Source: Bacteroidota bacterium
GTDB lineage: Bacteria; Bacteroidota; Bacteroidia; Bacteroidales; Porphyromonadaceae
Length of the DNA stretch: 64,000 nucleotides
Reading direction: 5' to 3'
Assembly (NCBI GenBank): GCA_023396255.1
Contig: JAEWWU010000018.1
Coordinates: 1-64,000 of the forward strand
Shown here: positions 19,024 to 28,616 of the stretch, piece by piece
Layout of the letters: each line of letters begins with the position of its first letter
Numbering within the stretch: the first letter of the stretch is position 1
Position numbers and translations under genes: made by a program
Notes under the pieces: generated by a model
The model's database searches: none
Told to the model about the DNA's origin: nothing
Seen by the model: only the letters and a program-made list of their open reading frames with translations

Positions 19024-19692
19024 TTACCACTGAATGGGAGCAAAGCCGTGGCGCGTAAGATAACTATTGGCCAACGTGAAGTGCTTGCATCCCAGAAAAC
19101 CTCTGTGCGCAGATAGCGGAGAGGGATGCGGAGCCTGCAATATAAGGTGTCGGTTGGCATCGATCAACACGCTTTTTCTTCGAGCGAAGCTCCCCCAGAG
19201 CATAAAAACTACGTGACTGCAATTTTTGGAAATGGCTTCGATAACCGAATCGGTAAAGGTTTCCCACCCCTTTCCTTGGTGAGAAGCCGCTCTGTGTGCC
19301 TCCACAGTCAGCGTTGCATTGAGAAGCAAAACCCCTTGTTCTGCCCACTTCATCAGATGTCCACCTTGAATGATAGACGGCTCCCCTGTATCTTGACGTA
19401 TTTCTTGTAAAATATTGCGCAAACTGGGGGGCACAATCACCCCCCGGGGTACCGAAAAAGCCAGCCCTTCAGCCTGCCCCGGTTCGTGATAGGGATCCTG
19501 CCCCAAGATAACCACTCTGAGGCGACTGAGCGGACAAGCATCAAAAGCTCTAAAGATTTGTCCCCCGGGAGGATAAACTTCCGTGGAAGCATACGCCCCG
19601 CGAACAAAATGGATCAATTGCTCAAAATAAAACTTGTCAAACTCCGATTGCAAAAGGTTTTTCCACCCGTTTTCGATCCTTACATCAGCCAT
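19024..19692 (-). CDS. ung: Uracil-DNA glycosylase (family 1)
   Basis: The 222-aa enzyme removes uracil from DNA in base-excision repair. Both family-1 signatures are intact: the catalytic water-activating motif GQDPYHEPGQAEGLAFSVP (near residues 65-83) and the minor-groove loop HPSPLSAHRG (near 190). The lengths of both are typical. It lies 36 bp after the LuxR-type regulator and 22 bp before the dehydrogenase ATG. Confidence 0.95.
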   Translation of the reverse strand: MADVRIENGWKNLLQSEFDKFYFEQLIHFVRGAYASTEVYPPGGQIFRAFDACPLSRLRVVILGQDPYHEPGQAEGLAFSVPRGVIVPPSLRNILQEIRQDTGEPSIIQGGHLMKWAEQGVLLLNATLTVEAHRAASHQGKGWETFTDSVIEAISKNCSHVVFMLWGSFARRKSVLIDANRHLILQAPHPSPLSAHRGFLGCKHFTLANSYLTRHGFAPIQW

Positions 19693-19728
19693 TATTAAAA
19701 TGGGAAAAGAAAAAATAAAGTGCTACAA

Positions 19729-20346
19729 TTAGAGGTTTTTTACCTCATCCATAGAAACCAAATTGTTGGCTATGGCATAGATGGTCAATCCGCTGGGACT
19801 GTGAATTTGCAGTTTCTTGGCGATGTTGCGCCTATGGGTAATTACGGTGTGAGTAGAAAGATCCAACCGGTCTGCAATCTCCTTGTTAGTAAGCCCCTTG
19901 GCAACCCAAACAACAACGTCTTTTTCCCGTGGAGAGAGGGTTCTTTCTTTTTTGCCCTCGTCCTGACCTGATTCCTCGTCCAAATCGATCTCTTCAAATC
20001 CCTTGAGCAAGCGTAATAAGTTTTCCGGATCTTCGGACAAGGTAAAAAGTGCATCGTATCCTCTATAAAAAGAAGGTTGCAGGGGTTGTTGTAACAAGGC
20101 AATTACTCTGCATAACCCCCGAGTGCGAAACTCTTCGGACAGGGTAGCCCCCGTAATAAGAGGATTGGCTATTACAACATCGGGGCTTTGCTGCTCCCAA
20201 ATCGGCTTCAACTCTTCTACTCCCAAGACGTCGCCCACAATGTGCACTTTATACCGATTGCCTTGTTTGAGAAAAAACTCTAAACCGTGAGCTATAAACT
20301 TGTTGGGTTCTACTATAAGAATATTGTTGATAACAGACGAAATCAT
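19729..20346 (-). CDS. LuxR/NarL-type regulator with degenerate receiver
   Basis: The 205-aa protein has a receiver-like N-terminal domain and a C-terminal LuxR helix-turn-helix (LSPREKDVVVWVAKGLTNKE segment from about residue 139, then DRLDLSTHTVITHRRNIAKK). The receiver looks unable to take phosphate: IVEPN replaces the acidic IVDDD patch and Asn61 in PDVVIAN stands where the phospho-aspartate should be. No histidine kinase is nearby. I chose the ATG at 20346, 34 bp after the hemerythrin gene. It probably acts as an orphan DNA-binding regulator, perhaps answering the adjacent di-iron protein; that link is inference. Confidence 0.82.
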   Translation of the reverse strand: MISSVINNILIVEPNKFIAHGLEFFLKQGNRYKVHIVGDVLGVEELKPIWEQQSPDVVIANPLITGATLSEEFRTRGLCRVIALLQQPLQPSFYRGYDALFTLSEDPENLLRLLKGFEEIDLDEESGQDEGKKERTLSPREKDVVVWVAKGLTNKEIADRLDLSTHTVITHRRNIAKKLQIHSPSGLTIYAIANNLVSMDEVKNL

Positions 20347-20380
20347 AGTTTTTTTAAGTGCTTTTGGCACGGAGTACAGA

Positions 20381-21082
20381 CTACCGTTTTTTTGTTTCGA
20401 GATGTTCGATAAGAGGAACCAAGAGATTGTCTTCTATCAAGTTGTGTGAAGCCAAATCGGCTTCCGTTGCAAAAATATTGTGCAAAACGGAGGTCAAGGC
20501 ATACCCTGTTCCATCCGGGTAATACTTGATAAGAATATTCTTTAACTCCGTTATTTTGCTTTCTATTTTGTCGTGCCGACGGCTAAAAATCTGTATTCGA
20601 TATTCTTTAGTCTCCTGATTATTGATCAAAGCCCTAACGTAGGGGAAAACGGTTTTATCCTCGTACCCCATATGTTTGTGCACCTCGCTGACATATTCGT
20701 CATAAAACTTAAAGATCAACTTGGAGAGATGTTCCGGACCTCCCGCTATGGCGAGTGCCAGTTGCTCACGCAACGAGGGTAGTTTGTAGTCTATGAAATA
20801 GTGATGAGAGCGTTGCAAGTAGTCCACAACGGTAGATGGCGAAATGGCTTCCCAAACCTCCTCTCCGGGCGTAGGGCATTCGGTCGAGAGGGCATTGAGG
20901 ACGGTTAGCAGCGTATTACAATCGACCCCTCGCTCCGAACAAACCTGCGCAACGGTCTTTTCTCCAAAACCGAGGGGGATGCCAAAGCGCATAATCACCA
21001 GCAGTAAGTCGTAATGGTCACTGATAAGGTCGCTCATAATTGTCTGAGGACCGTGAGGAGTATTGAGCAGGCTTTTTTTCAT
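20381..21082 (-). CDS. Hemerythrin-domain protein, RIC/ScdA-like
   Basis: The 233-aa protein has an N-terminal part resembling the ScdA/DUF542 region of di-iron repair proteins (KTVAQVCSERGVDC near residues 42-55). A hemerythrin-like helix bundle follows, with likely iron ligands in RSHHYF (near 97), EVHKHMGYED (near 137-146), SRRHDKIE and ASHNLIEDN. Relatives (YtfE, ScdA, RIC) repair iron-sulfur clusters after nitric oxide or oxygen stress. The ATG at 21082 was preferred because it lies just downstream of a -7 box. It leads a four-gene minus-strand set. Confidence 0.8.
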   Translation of the reverse strand: MKKSLLNTPHGPQTIMSDLISDHYDLLLVIMRFGIPLGFGEKTVAQVCSERGVDCNTLLTVLNALSTECPTPGEEVWEAISPSTVVDYLQRSHHYFIDYKLPSLREQLALAIAGGPEHLSKLIFKFYDEYVSEVHKHMGYEDKTVFPYVRALINNQETKEYRIQIFSRRHDKIESKITELKNILIKYYPDGTGYALTSVLHNIFATEADLASHNLIEDNLLVPLIEHLETKKR

Positions 21083-21107
21083 TTTGCGGTTCAGTATCTG
21101 TATTTCG

Positions 21108-21138
21108 CAAAGGTAAGCAATAGGCACTTTGTGGTCAA
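21108..21138 (-). promoter_or_regulatory. Promoter of the hemerythrin-luxR-ung-dehydrogenase set
   Basis: On the minus strand ATTG (21138-21135), 19 nt, then TACCTTTG (21115-21108). The -7 box is perfect and the -33 box differs from TTTG at one position. The start would be near 21101, about 20 nt before the ATG at 21082. Confidence 0.62.
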
Positions 21139-21374
21139 TACCTAAAACACATTATTGCAGGGAATTGATCTCTGTATTAGGGACAAGATATGGCACAAAA
21201 GGAGCAAGAGGAGCATACAGGAATTGCCGTTGCTCGGTTTGTAGAACATTTATATTTCTATGAGCCGCTTTGTTGCGCAACATTGCTTCGTCGCATTCCA
21301 TTCTTTTGTGATTGCCACGTCACCTCCTCTCTTTCTAACTTTTTCTTCATCAGCAGCTAATGACATCGTGAGTT

Positions 21375-21499
21375 CTATCCGCTTTCAAGCTCCCCTTTTT
21401 CATTTGCAGGGAGAAAAATATTTTTTGCAGGGAATTATCAAAAATTAATTCCCTCAAAATCACCAAAAGTAGGGAACTAATTGTTCATTTTGAGGGAAG
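21375..21499. repeat. Intergenic GGGAATTATC repeat, copy B (full)
   Basis: This copy starts with a 38-nt segment (21375-21412) that is the perfect reverse complement of 9496-9533. The core follows: GGGAATTA (21430-21437) pairs with TAATTCCC (21446-21453), and CCCTCAAAAT (21451-21460) pairs with ATTTTGAGGG (21487-21496), with AGGGAACTAATTG in between. The two inverted repeats share CCC, so they compete. It is nearly identical to copy D. Confidence 0.8.
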
Positions 21500-21717
21500 A
21501 AAATAATCGAGTTCTAAACCCTATTTTCCGACGCTCTCAAAATAGCTTCTACAAAAGAATCCTCTCGAAATAGATTCACAACTTGTTCTGTAGGGTTTTG
21601 CAGTACAATGTTTTTCCCATCGGGCTGCGTAATGTCTCGGTGTTCTCCCTTTATCTATTTTTATTTTTCATCACCGTATCTGAAGAGATTCACAACAACA
21701 GAAATCTCTTTTGGAAA

Positions 21718-21748
21718 TTTGTAGGAATAAAAAAAAATATTACCTTTG
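21718..21748 (+). promoter_or_regulatory. Promoter of tRNA-Gln
   Basis: TTTG (21718-21721), exactly 19 nt, then TACCTTTG (21741-21748) is a textbook Bacteroidota promoter. Transcription would start near 21755, about 35 nt before the tRNA. Confidence 0.82.
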
Positions 21749-21789
21749 CATCGAAATAACGAGGGGGATTTGCCTTTTTCTTGTTGTTT

Positions 21790-21860
21790 TGTCTCATGGT
21801 GTAATGGTAGCACAACAGGTTTTGGTTCTGTTTGTCAAGGTTCGAATCCTTGTGAGACAA
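21790..21860 (+). tRNA. tRNA-Gln (anticodon UUG)
   Basis: The 71-nt sequence folds as a cloverleaf: acceptor TGTCTCA (21790-21796) with TGAGACA (21853-21859), a D-arm containing GGTAATGGTAG-like bases, anticodon arm ACAGG-TTTTGGT-TCTGT with anticodon TTG, and the T-arm GGTTCGAATCC. The 3' CCA is not encoded (ACCG follows), as usual in this phylum. Confidence 0.95.
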
Positions 21861-22071
21861 CCGGTAAATGATTTTTAGGAGTGTAGCTTTGGGTGTTTCA
21901 AGGTTACGCTTTTTTTTGTTCGTTTGTGAGGGAACTCCTTTATCGGAAACGATTTCAATATCTATGGGGTCGTTATTATAAAAATACCATAGTCTGTTTT
22001 TACGAATAGGAAGAGAAGTATTTTTGCTTATCTTTGGCGGGCATAGTTTAGAATTAGATTAAATATTTCTT

Positions 22072-24501
22072 ATGAAGAAGATGTTGTTTCTGCTCCTTTG
22101 CATAGGCGCGTGCATAGGAGTGTTGAAGGCACAGCAGCATTTTGCCATACACGGCTATGTGCGTGATGCCGCTGATGGAGAACCACTCATAGGGACCTCC
22201 GTTAAAAATGAGTTAACCCAACAGGGAGTGGTTACCGATCCGTTTGGGCGTTATTCATTGACACAAAAAGGAGGAAAGGTGAAACTGGTGGTCTCTTATG
22301 TGGGCTATCATTCGCAGATTATTGAGTTCAATTTGACACAAGACACCCTACTCAATATAGCTTTGCAAGATGCTCTCACACTCGGAGAAGTAGTGGTTAC
22401 AGCTCAATCCAATCCGGCAGGAGTAGGCACACCTCAGTTAAGTGCCGTAACGGTTCCTGTGGATCAAATAAAGCGCATACCGGCAATTTTCGGGGAGACG
22501 GATGTTATCAAGGCCCTTCAACTTTTGCCCGGGGTGCAAGGTGGTACGGAAGGAACTTCTGGTATCTACGTTCGTGGGGGAGGTCCCGACCAAAATCTGA
22601 TTATTATGGATGGGATACCCCTTTACAACGTAAACCATATGATGGGGCTTTTCTCGAACTTCAATCCCGATGCCGTAAAGAATGTAACCTTATATAAAGG
22701 AAGTTTTCCGGCACGTTTCGGGGGACGCCTTTCCTCTGTCATAGACGTACGAATGAAAGACGGAAACGACAAGAAAATTCACGGAAACGTGAGCGTGGGG
22801 CTCATTTCGTCCAAATTCAATGTAGAGGGCCCCATTATCAAAGAAAAAACAACGTTTAATCTTTCCGGAAGGCGTACCTACTTGGATCTTATCGGTAGAC
22901 CTATTGCTGCCTATTTACAGAGAAAAGAAAGAGATAAGGGAGATGGCGGATACAATTTCTATGATCTCAATCTGAAGTTGTCACACAAGTTCTCGGATCG
23001 TGACCAGCTTTTTATGACCGGATATATGGGAGACGATCATCTTTTTGCCAGAAATACCGAGTACAGCTCTGCGACCAAGGCCAAGACAGGTTCTTTCAAA
23101 CTGGGTTGGAATTGGGGCAATCAGGTTGCAGCCATACGATGGAACCACGTGATCAACAGCAAGATGTTCCTCAATACAACGGCCTTTTTCAATCAATATC
23201 GTTCTGCTTTGGACATCAACAACAAAAGCTATGGAAATGGGGAGCGTATAGAGGATGAGATACAAGCCAATTATAATTCTGGAGTGAGAGATCTCACTTT
23301 TCGCTCGGAATTGAGCTATCAGCCCAATTATATGCACGACATCCTAGCCGGGGCAGAATATACGTGGCACACGTTCCGCCCCGATGTAACTTCGTTGGCC
23401 CTTAAATTTCAAGGAAAAGGGCTGAGTCCGGATGATCTCACCGATCTCAACAAAATGCTTGGTGGCAGTAAGAAGATACCGGCGCACGAAGTGGGACTCT
23501 TTGTAGAAGACAACGCTACCATAACAGATGACTTCAAGCTCAATGCCGGTTTGCGTTACAGTCTTTACGCCGTGCACGGAAAAACTTATCATTCCGTAGA
23601 GCCTCGATTGGGAATGATGTATAGGTTGATGGATCAGCTTTCGGTGAAGGCGGGTTATGCACTTATGACACAGTATATCCATCTTCTCAGTACCAATGTG
23701 GTGAGCCTGCCGACCGATTTATGGGTACCAGCCACCAAGAAAGTGTCTCCTATGTCTTCGCATCAGCTAACGGCGGGTTTGTATTACCATTTACCTGAAG
23801 TGGGAGACTTTTCGGTAGAGGGGTACTACAAAAAAATGAACAACCTCATAGAGTACAAAGATGGGGCAGGATTTATACTCCAATCCAAGGGTTGGGAAGA
23901 TTTGGTCGTTTCCGGAGACGGAAAAGCCTATGGGGTGGAGTTTTTGTATCAACGTAGCTTCGGCAATACAACCGGATGGTTGGGGTATACTTGGTCTCGT
24001 TCATTGCGGATATTCAATCGCCCCGATCAAGAGCTTAACGGAGGAAAGCCATTCCCTGCCAGATACGACCGTATACACGACTTTAGCATAGCGGTTTCGC
24101 ACCATTTTTCCGATCGGTTCGATGTGTCTGCCACCTGGGTTTTCAGTACGGGGAATGCAGCGACTTTGCCTATGCAAGACTACTACGTTATATCCGACGT
24201 GGGGATCAATGGGTTTGACGAGTACGAAAAAGTGGGGCACGTTTCGTCTCGAAACAATTTCCGTTACCCAAACTATCACCGTTTGGATTTGAGCGCCAAC
24301 TATCACAAAAAGCACAAATATGGAAGCAGTACGTGGAATTTGAGCATTTACAATGCCTATATGCAAATGAATCCGTTTGTGATAATCCCCTATTCCGATA
24401 CTGAAAATCCTCAAGGTGCTCCTGCCTATGAGTCCCAAAAACTCAAGAAAGTAACTCCCTTTCCAATCATCCCGACCATTAGTTACACTTATTCATTTTA
24501 A
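22072..24501 (+). CDS. TonB-dependent receptor with carboxypeptidase-like domain
   Basis: The 809-aa outer-membrane receptor has a signal peptide (1-20, ending LKAQ), and a CarboxypepD_reg-like beta-sandwich (about 25-105: IHGYVRDAADGEPLIGTSV). A plug domain follows (about 115-230, with GGPDQNLIIMDGIPLYN) and then a beta-barrel ending in the aromatic TISYTYSF. The substrate cannot be read from sequence. The paired lipoprotein DUF4249 lies 11 bp downstream, an arrangement common in Bacteroidota. A -7 box TATCTTTG at 22029-22036, without a good -33 box, may drive it. Confidence 0.92.
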   Translation: MKKMLFLLLCIGACIGVLKAQQHFAIHGYVRDAADGEPLIGTSVKNELTQQGVVTDPFGRYSLTQKGGKVKLVVSYVGYHSQIIEFNLTQDTLLNIALQDALTLGEVVVTAQSNPAGVGTPQLSAVTVPVDQIKRIPAIFGETDVIKALQLLPGVQGGTEGTSGIYVRGGGPDQNLIIMDGIPLYNVNHMMGLFSNFNPDAVKNVTLYKGSFPARFGGRLSSVIDVRMKDGNDKKIHGNVSVGLISSKFNVEGPIIKEKTTFNLSGRRTYLDLIGRPIAAYLQRKERDKGDGGYNFYDLNLKLSHKFSDRDQLFMTGYMGDDHLFARNTEYSSATKAKTGSFKLGWNWGNQVAAIRWNHVINSKMFLNTTAFFNQYRSALDINNKSYGNGERIEDEIQANYNSGVRDLTFRSELSYQPNYMHDILAGAEYTWHTFRPDVTSLALKFQGKGLSPDDLTDLNKMLGGSKKIPAHEVGLFVEDNATITDDFKLNAGLRYSLYAVHGKTYHSVEPRLGMMYRLMDQLSVKAGYALMTQYIHLLSTNVVSLPTDLWVPATKKVSPMSSHQLTAGLYYHLPEVGDFSVEGYYKKMNNLIEYKDGAGFILQSKGWEDLVVSGDGKAYGVEFLYQRSFGNTTGWLGYTWSRSLRIFNRPDQELNGGKPFPARYDRIHDFSIAVSHHFSDRFDVSATWVFSTGNAATLPMQDYYVISDVGINGFDEYEKVGHVSSRNNFRYPNYHRLDLSANYHKKHKYGSSTWNLSIYNAYMQMNPFVIIPYSDTENPQGAPAYESQKLKKVTPFPIIPTISYTYSF

Positions 24502-24512
24502 CTGAAACAACA

Positions 24513-25550
24513 ATGACTGTCTTAAATAAATTTTGTCTGCTTCCATTTTTGGTTTTGTTGGTTGCTTTTTCCTCTTGCATCAGAGAGATGGACGTAAAGC
24601 CACAGCAGGGAAAGCGTTTGTTGGTACTCAATGCAATGTTGCGTCCCAGTGCTAAAGAGCAGAATACCTTTTCGGTAGCCAACAGTTTACTCTTTACTGA
24701 CAAGGTGCCTTTGAAGTCGGAACATAAGAGTTTGGAAAATTGCTCTATTTCACTAAAAATAAATAATCAAGAGGTGGCACCAGGGAACGATGAAGGAGTA
24801 AGATATATTCCCAAAGAATTGAATCCGGGGGATGAGATTTCTTTTTCTGTCTCGGCTCCCGGTTATGATCCGATTACTGCGCGTACCATTGTGCCTCCCT
24901 ATCCAAAGATAGGAGAGATCAAAACAATAGTTACAGATGACCCTGTGGTAGAGGAGGATGAAGCATACGTTAGGAATGAGGTGGTCAAAGTGAATGCCCA
25001 CTATAAGCTGATTCGTTTGCAAATTCCTATTCAAGATATAGCTAACGAGGATAATTACTACCGAGTTCAAGGGTCCAAAGAATTGATGAAGTACGTGACC
25101 AATGAAGAAGGGAAAGAGGAAGAAGGTAGACGGGATACGCGTTCGATAGAAATTAAAGACCCCATCATAGAAACCCCTACCTCCACAATGCCCTTTTTAA
25201 GCGGTTATTCTTATAACCTTTTCAGCGATCGGAGATTCAAAAATGCCTCTTACTCTATGGAGATTAAAATACGGGCGTTTAGTCATTTTACCACCAAAGA
25301 GGGGCAAACGGTAGAGTCGGATTATGTCGATTACAAAGATTGGGATCGATTAACTGTACGCCTTTGTTTTTACTCTTTGACCTCAGATTTGTACAAGTTT
25401 TGGAAGAGTATGGAAATTTTCTCCGGATCGCAGCGTAACCCTTTGGCAGAACCGGCACAGGTGTTTTCGAATGTTCAAAACGGACTGGGGATTTTGGGTA
25501 GCTTTGCCCCGGTTTATAAGGAGATAAAGATTATCAGAAAGGATTTGTAG
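24513..25550 (+). CDS. DUF4249 family lipoprotein
   Basis: The 345-aa product has a lipoprotein signal peptide with lipobox FSSC at residues 19-22. The mature part begins CIREMDV and fits the DUF4249 family: a beta-sandwich with LNAMLRPSAKEQNTFSVANS, a predicted carboxypeptidase-like region and a conserved YYRVQ segment. DUF4249 proteins are regularly coupled to TonB receptors and may act as a surface-exposed lid or binding partner, as SusD does for SusC; that role is inference. A strong terminator follows. Confidence 0.85.
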   Translation: MTVLNKFCLLPFLVLLVAFSSCIREMDVKPQQGKRLLVLNAMLRPSAKEQNTFSVANSLLFTDKVPLKSEHKSLENCSISLKINNQEVAPGNDEGVRYIPKELNPGDEISFSVSAPGYDPITARTIVPPYPKIGEIKTIVTDDPVVEEDEAYVRNEVVKVNAHYKLIRLQIPIQDIANEDNYYRVQGSKELMKYVTNEEGKEEEGRRDTRSIEIKDPIIETPTSTMPFLSGYSYNLFSDRRFKNASYSMEIKIRAFSHFTTKEGQTVESDYVDYKDWDRLTVRLCFYSLTSDLYKFWKSMEIFSGSQRNPLAEPAQVFSNVQNGLGILGSFAPVYKEIKIIRKDL

Positions 25551-25575
25551 CCTTATCTGGCTGCCATTTTGGGAG

Positions 25576-25622
25576 TTGCGTACAAGTAAATGGTGGATTT
25601 GCTTGTACGCAATTTTTGTTTT
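25576..25622 (+). terminator. Terminator after the TonB/DUF4249 pair
   Basis: TTGCGTACAAG (25576-25586) and CTTGTACGCAA (25602-25612) form a perfect 11-bp stem with a 15-nt loop, followed by TTTTTGTTTT. It lies 26 bp after the DUF4249 stop. Confidence 0.9.
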
Positions 25623-25673
25623 GTTTGGCAAAAGAAAAATGACACCCTCAAAAGTATCCTGATAGTCTTTGAA

Positions 25674-25694
25674 AATCACCCTCTGAGGGTGATT
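25674..25694. repeat. Perfect 10-bp inverted repeat in a convergent gap
   Basis: AATCACCCTC (25674-25683) and GAGGGTGATT (25685-25694) are perfect inverted repeats around a single T. The element lies between the DUF4249 terminator and the convergent acyltransferase gene. It may help end minus-strand transcription (followed there by TTTTC) or may be a protein-binding site. The rest of 25551-25926 shows nothing further. Confidence 0.45.
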
Positions 25695-25926
25695 GGGAGG
25701 GTATGTCAAACTTCCTCTATAAAAAGCTCTATCAAGAAATAATTTTCAACGGAAGCCTTCTCTTTTTGACTTTGGGAGAATGGCTATTCTGCGTAAGGTG
25801 ATTATTCTCCCTCTACGACCTCCTTGCGGCAGTTTTGCTCCTCTCTGTTTTTATTGGAGTGAGGTTTCTGTTCCTTCTCTATTGGAGCTTTGTGGTGTGT
25901 TGTGATTGGCGCAGACAAAAATAAAT

Positions 25927-26892
25927 TCAGGAAGAAAGAAGTCGTTTGCGTCCCAATAGAGGGGATAAGTGCAGCCAATCCAAGATTTGTGCCACTCCAA
26001 GACAACCGCCCATCACTACGATGAGAGAGATTCCTAAGAAAAGGATACCACTCGGATCCCATTGGGTAAAAAACGGTTGGTAGAGTTTCGATAGAAATGT
26101 AAAAAGGGGAGAAAAGAATAGAACAACCAACGTGTTACGTCCCCAAAAGCCCAATATCCGCATTCCGGCTTGTGGTAATATCCGGTAGCTTTTGAAAAGT
26201 AATCCCATCATCAAGTAGGTAAGTAGCCATTGTGTAAATCCTGTTGAGGGAAAATGGTATTTTTCTCGTATCCCAATGAGAATGGCAATGGGAATTATGC
26301 TCCACCACGATTTCCAAAAATAGCGCAGTAGGTTGCCTCCCCAGCTAATCAATACTCCGTAGAAAAAAAAGCGACAGTAGTAAAGCGTGGGTGCCCACTG
26401 GTGCAGGGCAATGTATAGGAAGAGGGTAATTGCCAACCAAAGGAAGTGGGCTTTTGCACTATTCCATTGGGGTATAAGAAATGAAGCAGCTTTTTTTGTC
26501 ATCAGAACAAAAAGAAGCGTATGCAAATACCAGTAGGGACCAAGAGGTGAAAGAAATAAGTGTTTGAAAAACAGAGCGGGAGTGAGCTGTGCAATGTGTT
26601 CCCTCACGGGAGTTATGGATGCCATTAGGATATATCCACTTTCCAAAATTAAATAGGGGATGAGCAGGGTTTTGGTTCTGTGCCACCAATTGGAAGCGTT
26701 GGTCCGAGCATAGAAAAAACCGGACAAGACACAAAAAGAACTCATATGAAAGAGGTACACTACCTCTTTCATTTGGGGATAATGGTCTCCAATATACACC
26801 AAATGAAAAGCGACCATAAGAAGTATGAGTACCGCTTTGAGGTAATCGGCTTCTTGTAGTCGCTTATTGGTCTGTGTAATAAGACGGTTCAT
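25927..26892 (-). CDS. Acyltransferase family 3 membrane protein
   Basis: The 321-aa protein is an integral membrane acyltransferase of the OafA/YfiQ type that O-acylates sugars or other exported molecules. The N-terminal YLKAVLILLMVAFHL segment (about 17-31) holds the conserved histidine, LFHMSSFCVLSGFFYAR follows near 49-65, and about ten hydrophobic helices are spread over the length. The ATG at 26892 is 2 bp after the galE stop (TAAGAATG), so the genes are coupled. The acceptor is unknown; surface polysaccharide is plausible beside galE. Confidence 0.8.
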   Translation of the reverse strand: MNRLITQTNKRLQEADYLKAVLILLMVAFHLVYIGDHYPQMKEVVYLFHMSSFCVLSGFFYARTNASNWWHRTKTLLIPYLILESGYILMASITPVREHIAQLTPALFFKHLFLSPLGPYWYLHTLLFVLMTKKAASFLIPQWNSAKAHFLWLAITLFLYIALHQWAPTLYYCRFFFYGVLISWGGNLLRYFWKSWWSIIPIAILIGIREKYHFPSTGFTQWLLTYLMMGLLFKSYRILPQAGMRILGFWGRNTLVVLFFSPLFTFLSKLYQPFFTQWDPSGILFLGISLIVVMGGCLGVAQILDWLHLSPLLGRKRLLSS

Positions 26893-26894
26893 TC

Positions 26895-27956
<1,062 letters not shown>

Positions 27957-28562
27957 TTATTGTTCTTGGATGCTTTGGTTGATAGATTCGATGTAGTTGA
28001 GCAACTCTTCTCGACCTGTACCCTTGACCGAGGAGGTTACAAATAGAGGGGGTAGTTCTTCCCACTCCTCGGACAAGCGTTGGCAATATCGCTCTACTGA
28101 CCGTTTCAATGCCGCATTGCTTAGTTTGTCTGCTTTGGTGAATACCAAGGCAAAAGGAACTCCATTCTCTCCCATTTGGTTGATGAAGTCGAGGTCTATT
28201 TTCTGGGGTTCCAATCGGCTGTCGATCAGGATGAAAAGGCAAGTTAGCTCTTGACGCTGTGCCATATAGCTCATAATCATAGTGCTGAAGGCAAGTCGTT
28301 GGCTTTTGCCTCGGCTGGCATATCCATAACCCGGTAGGTCCACCATATGCCACTCCTTGTTGATTAAAAAGTGGTTGATAAGCTGTGTTTTCCCCGGTTT
28401 CTGCGAAGTTTTTGCCAAGGTTCGCTGTCCGGTGAGGCTATTGATCAAGGAAGATTTGCCCACGTTGGACCGACCGATGAAGGCATACTCGGGAAGAGAG
28501 CTTGGGGGGCATTGCGACACCTCGGCACTGCTTTTGATGAATTCGGCGGTTTTTATAGTCAT
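27957..28562 (-). CDS. engB: Ribosome biogenesis GTPase EngB (YihA/YsxC)
   Basis: The 201-aa GTPase helps assemble the large ribosomal subunit. G1 GRSNVGKSS (near 30), the G3 region DLPGYGYA (near 74), G4 TKAD (near 141) and the SSVKGTG G5-like motif (near 173) are in order. A -7-like TATTTTTG (28598-28591, minus strand) lies about 30 bp upstream and abuts a plus-strand -7 box for the divergent membrane protein gene. Confidence 0.95.
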   Translation of the reverse strand: MTIKTAEFIKSSAEVSQCPPSSLPEYAFIGRSNVGKSSLINSLTGQRTLAKTSQKPGKTQLINHFLINKEWHMVDLPGYGYASRGKSQRLAFSTMIMSYMAQRQELTCLFILIDSRLEPQKIDLDFINQMGENGVPFALVFTKADKLSNAALKRSVERYCQRLSEEWEELPPLFVTSSVKGTGREELLNYIESINQSIQEQ

Positions 28563-28582
28563 AGAGTTGCCATAATAAAGGT

Positions 28583-28598
28583 TACCTTTGCAAAAATA
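28583..28598. promoter_or_regulatory. Abutting divergent -7 boxes
   Basis: TACCTTTG (28583-28590, plus) and TATTTTTG (28598-28591, minus) touch end to end between the divergent engB and membrane-protein genes. Both fit TAnnTTTG, but neither has a good TTTG at 19-20 nt. If both are used, the polymerases would compete for one site. Confidence 0.35.
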
Positions 28599-28616
28599 CT
28601 AATAATAAACGCTTTT

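Noticed and set aside
21514..21654. 46-codon minus-strand open stretch (EHRDITQPDGKNIVLQ...) beside repeat copy B
   Set aside because: It reads like real protein but has no start codon and no recognisable domain; it may be a gene remnant, but evidence is too thin to call.
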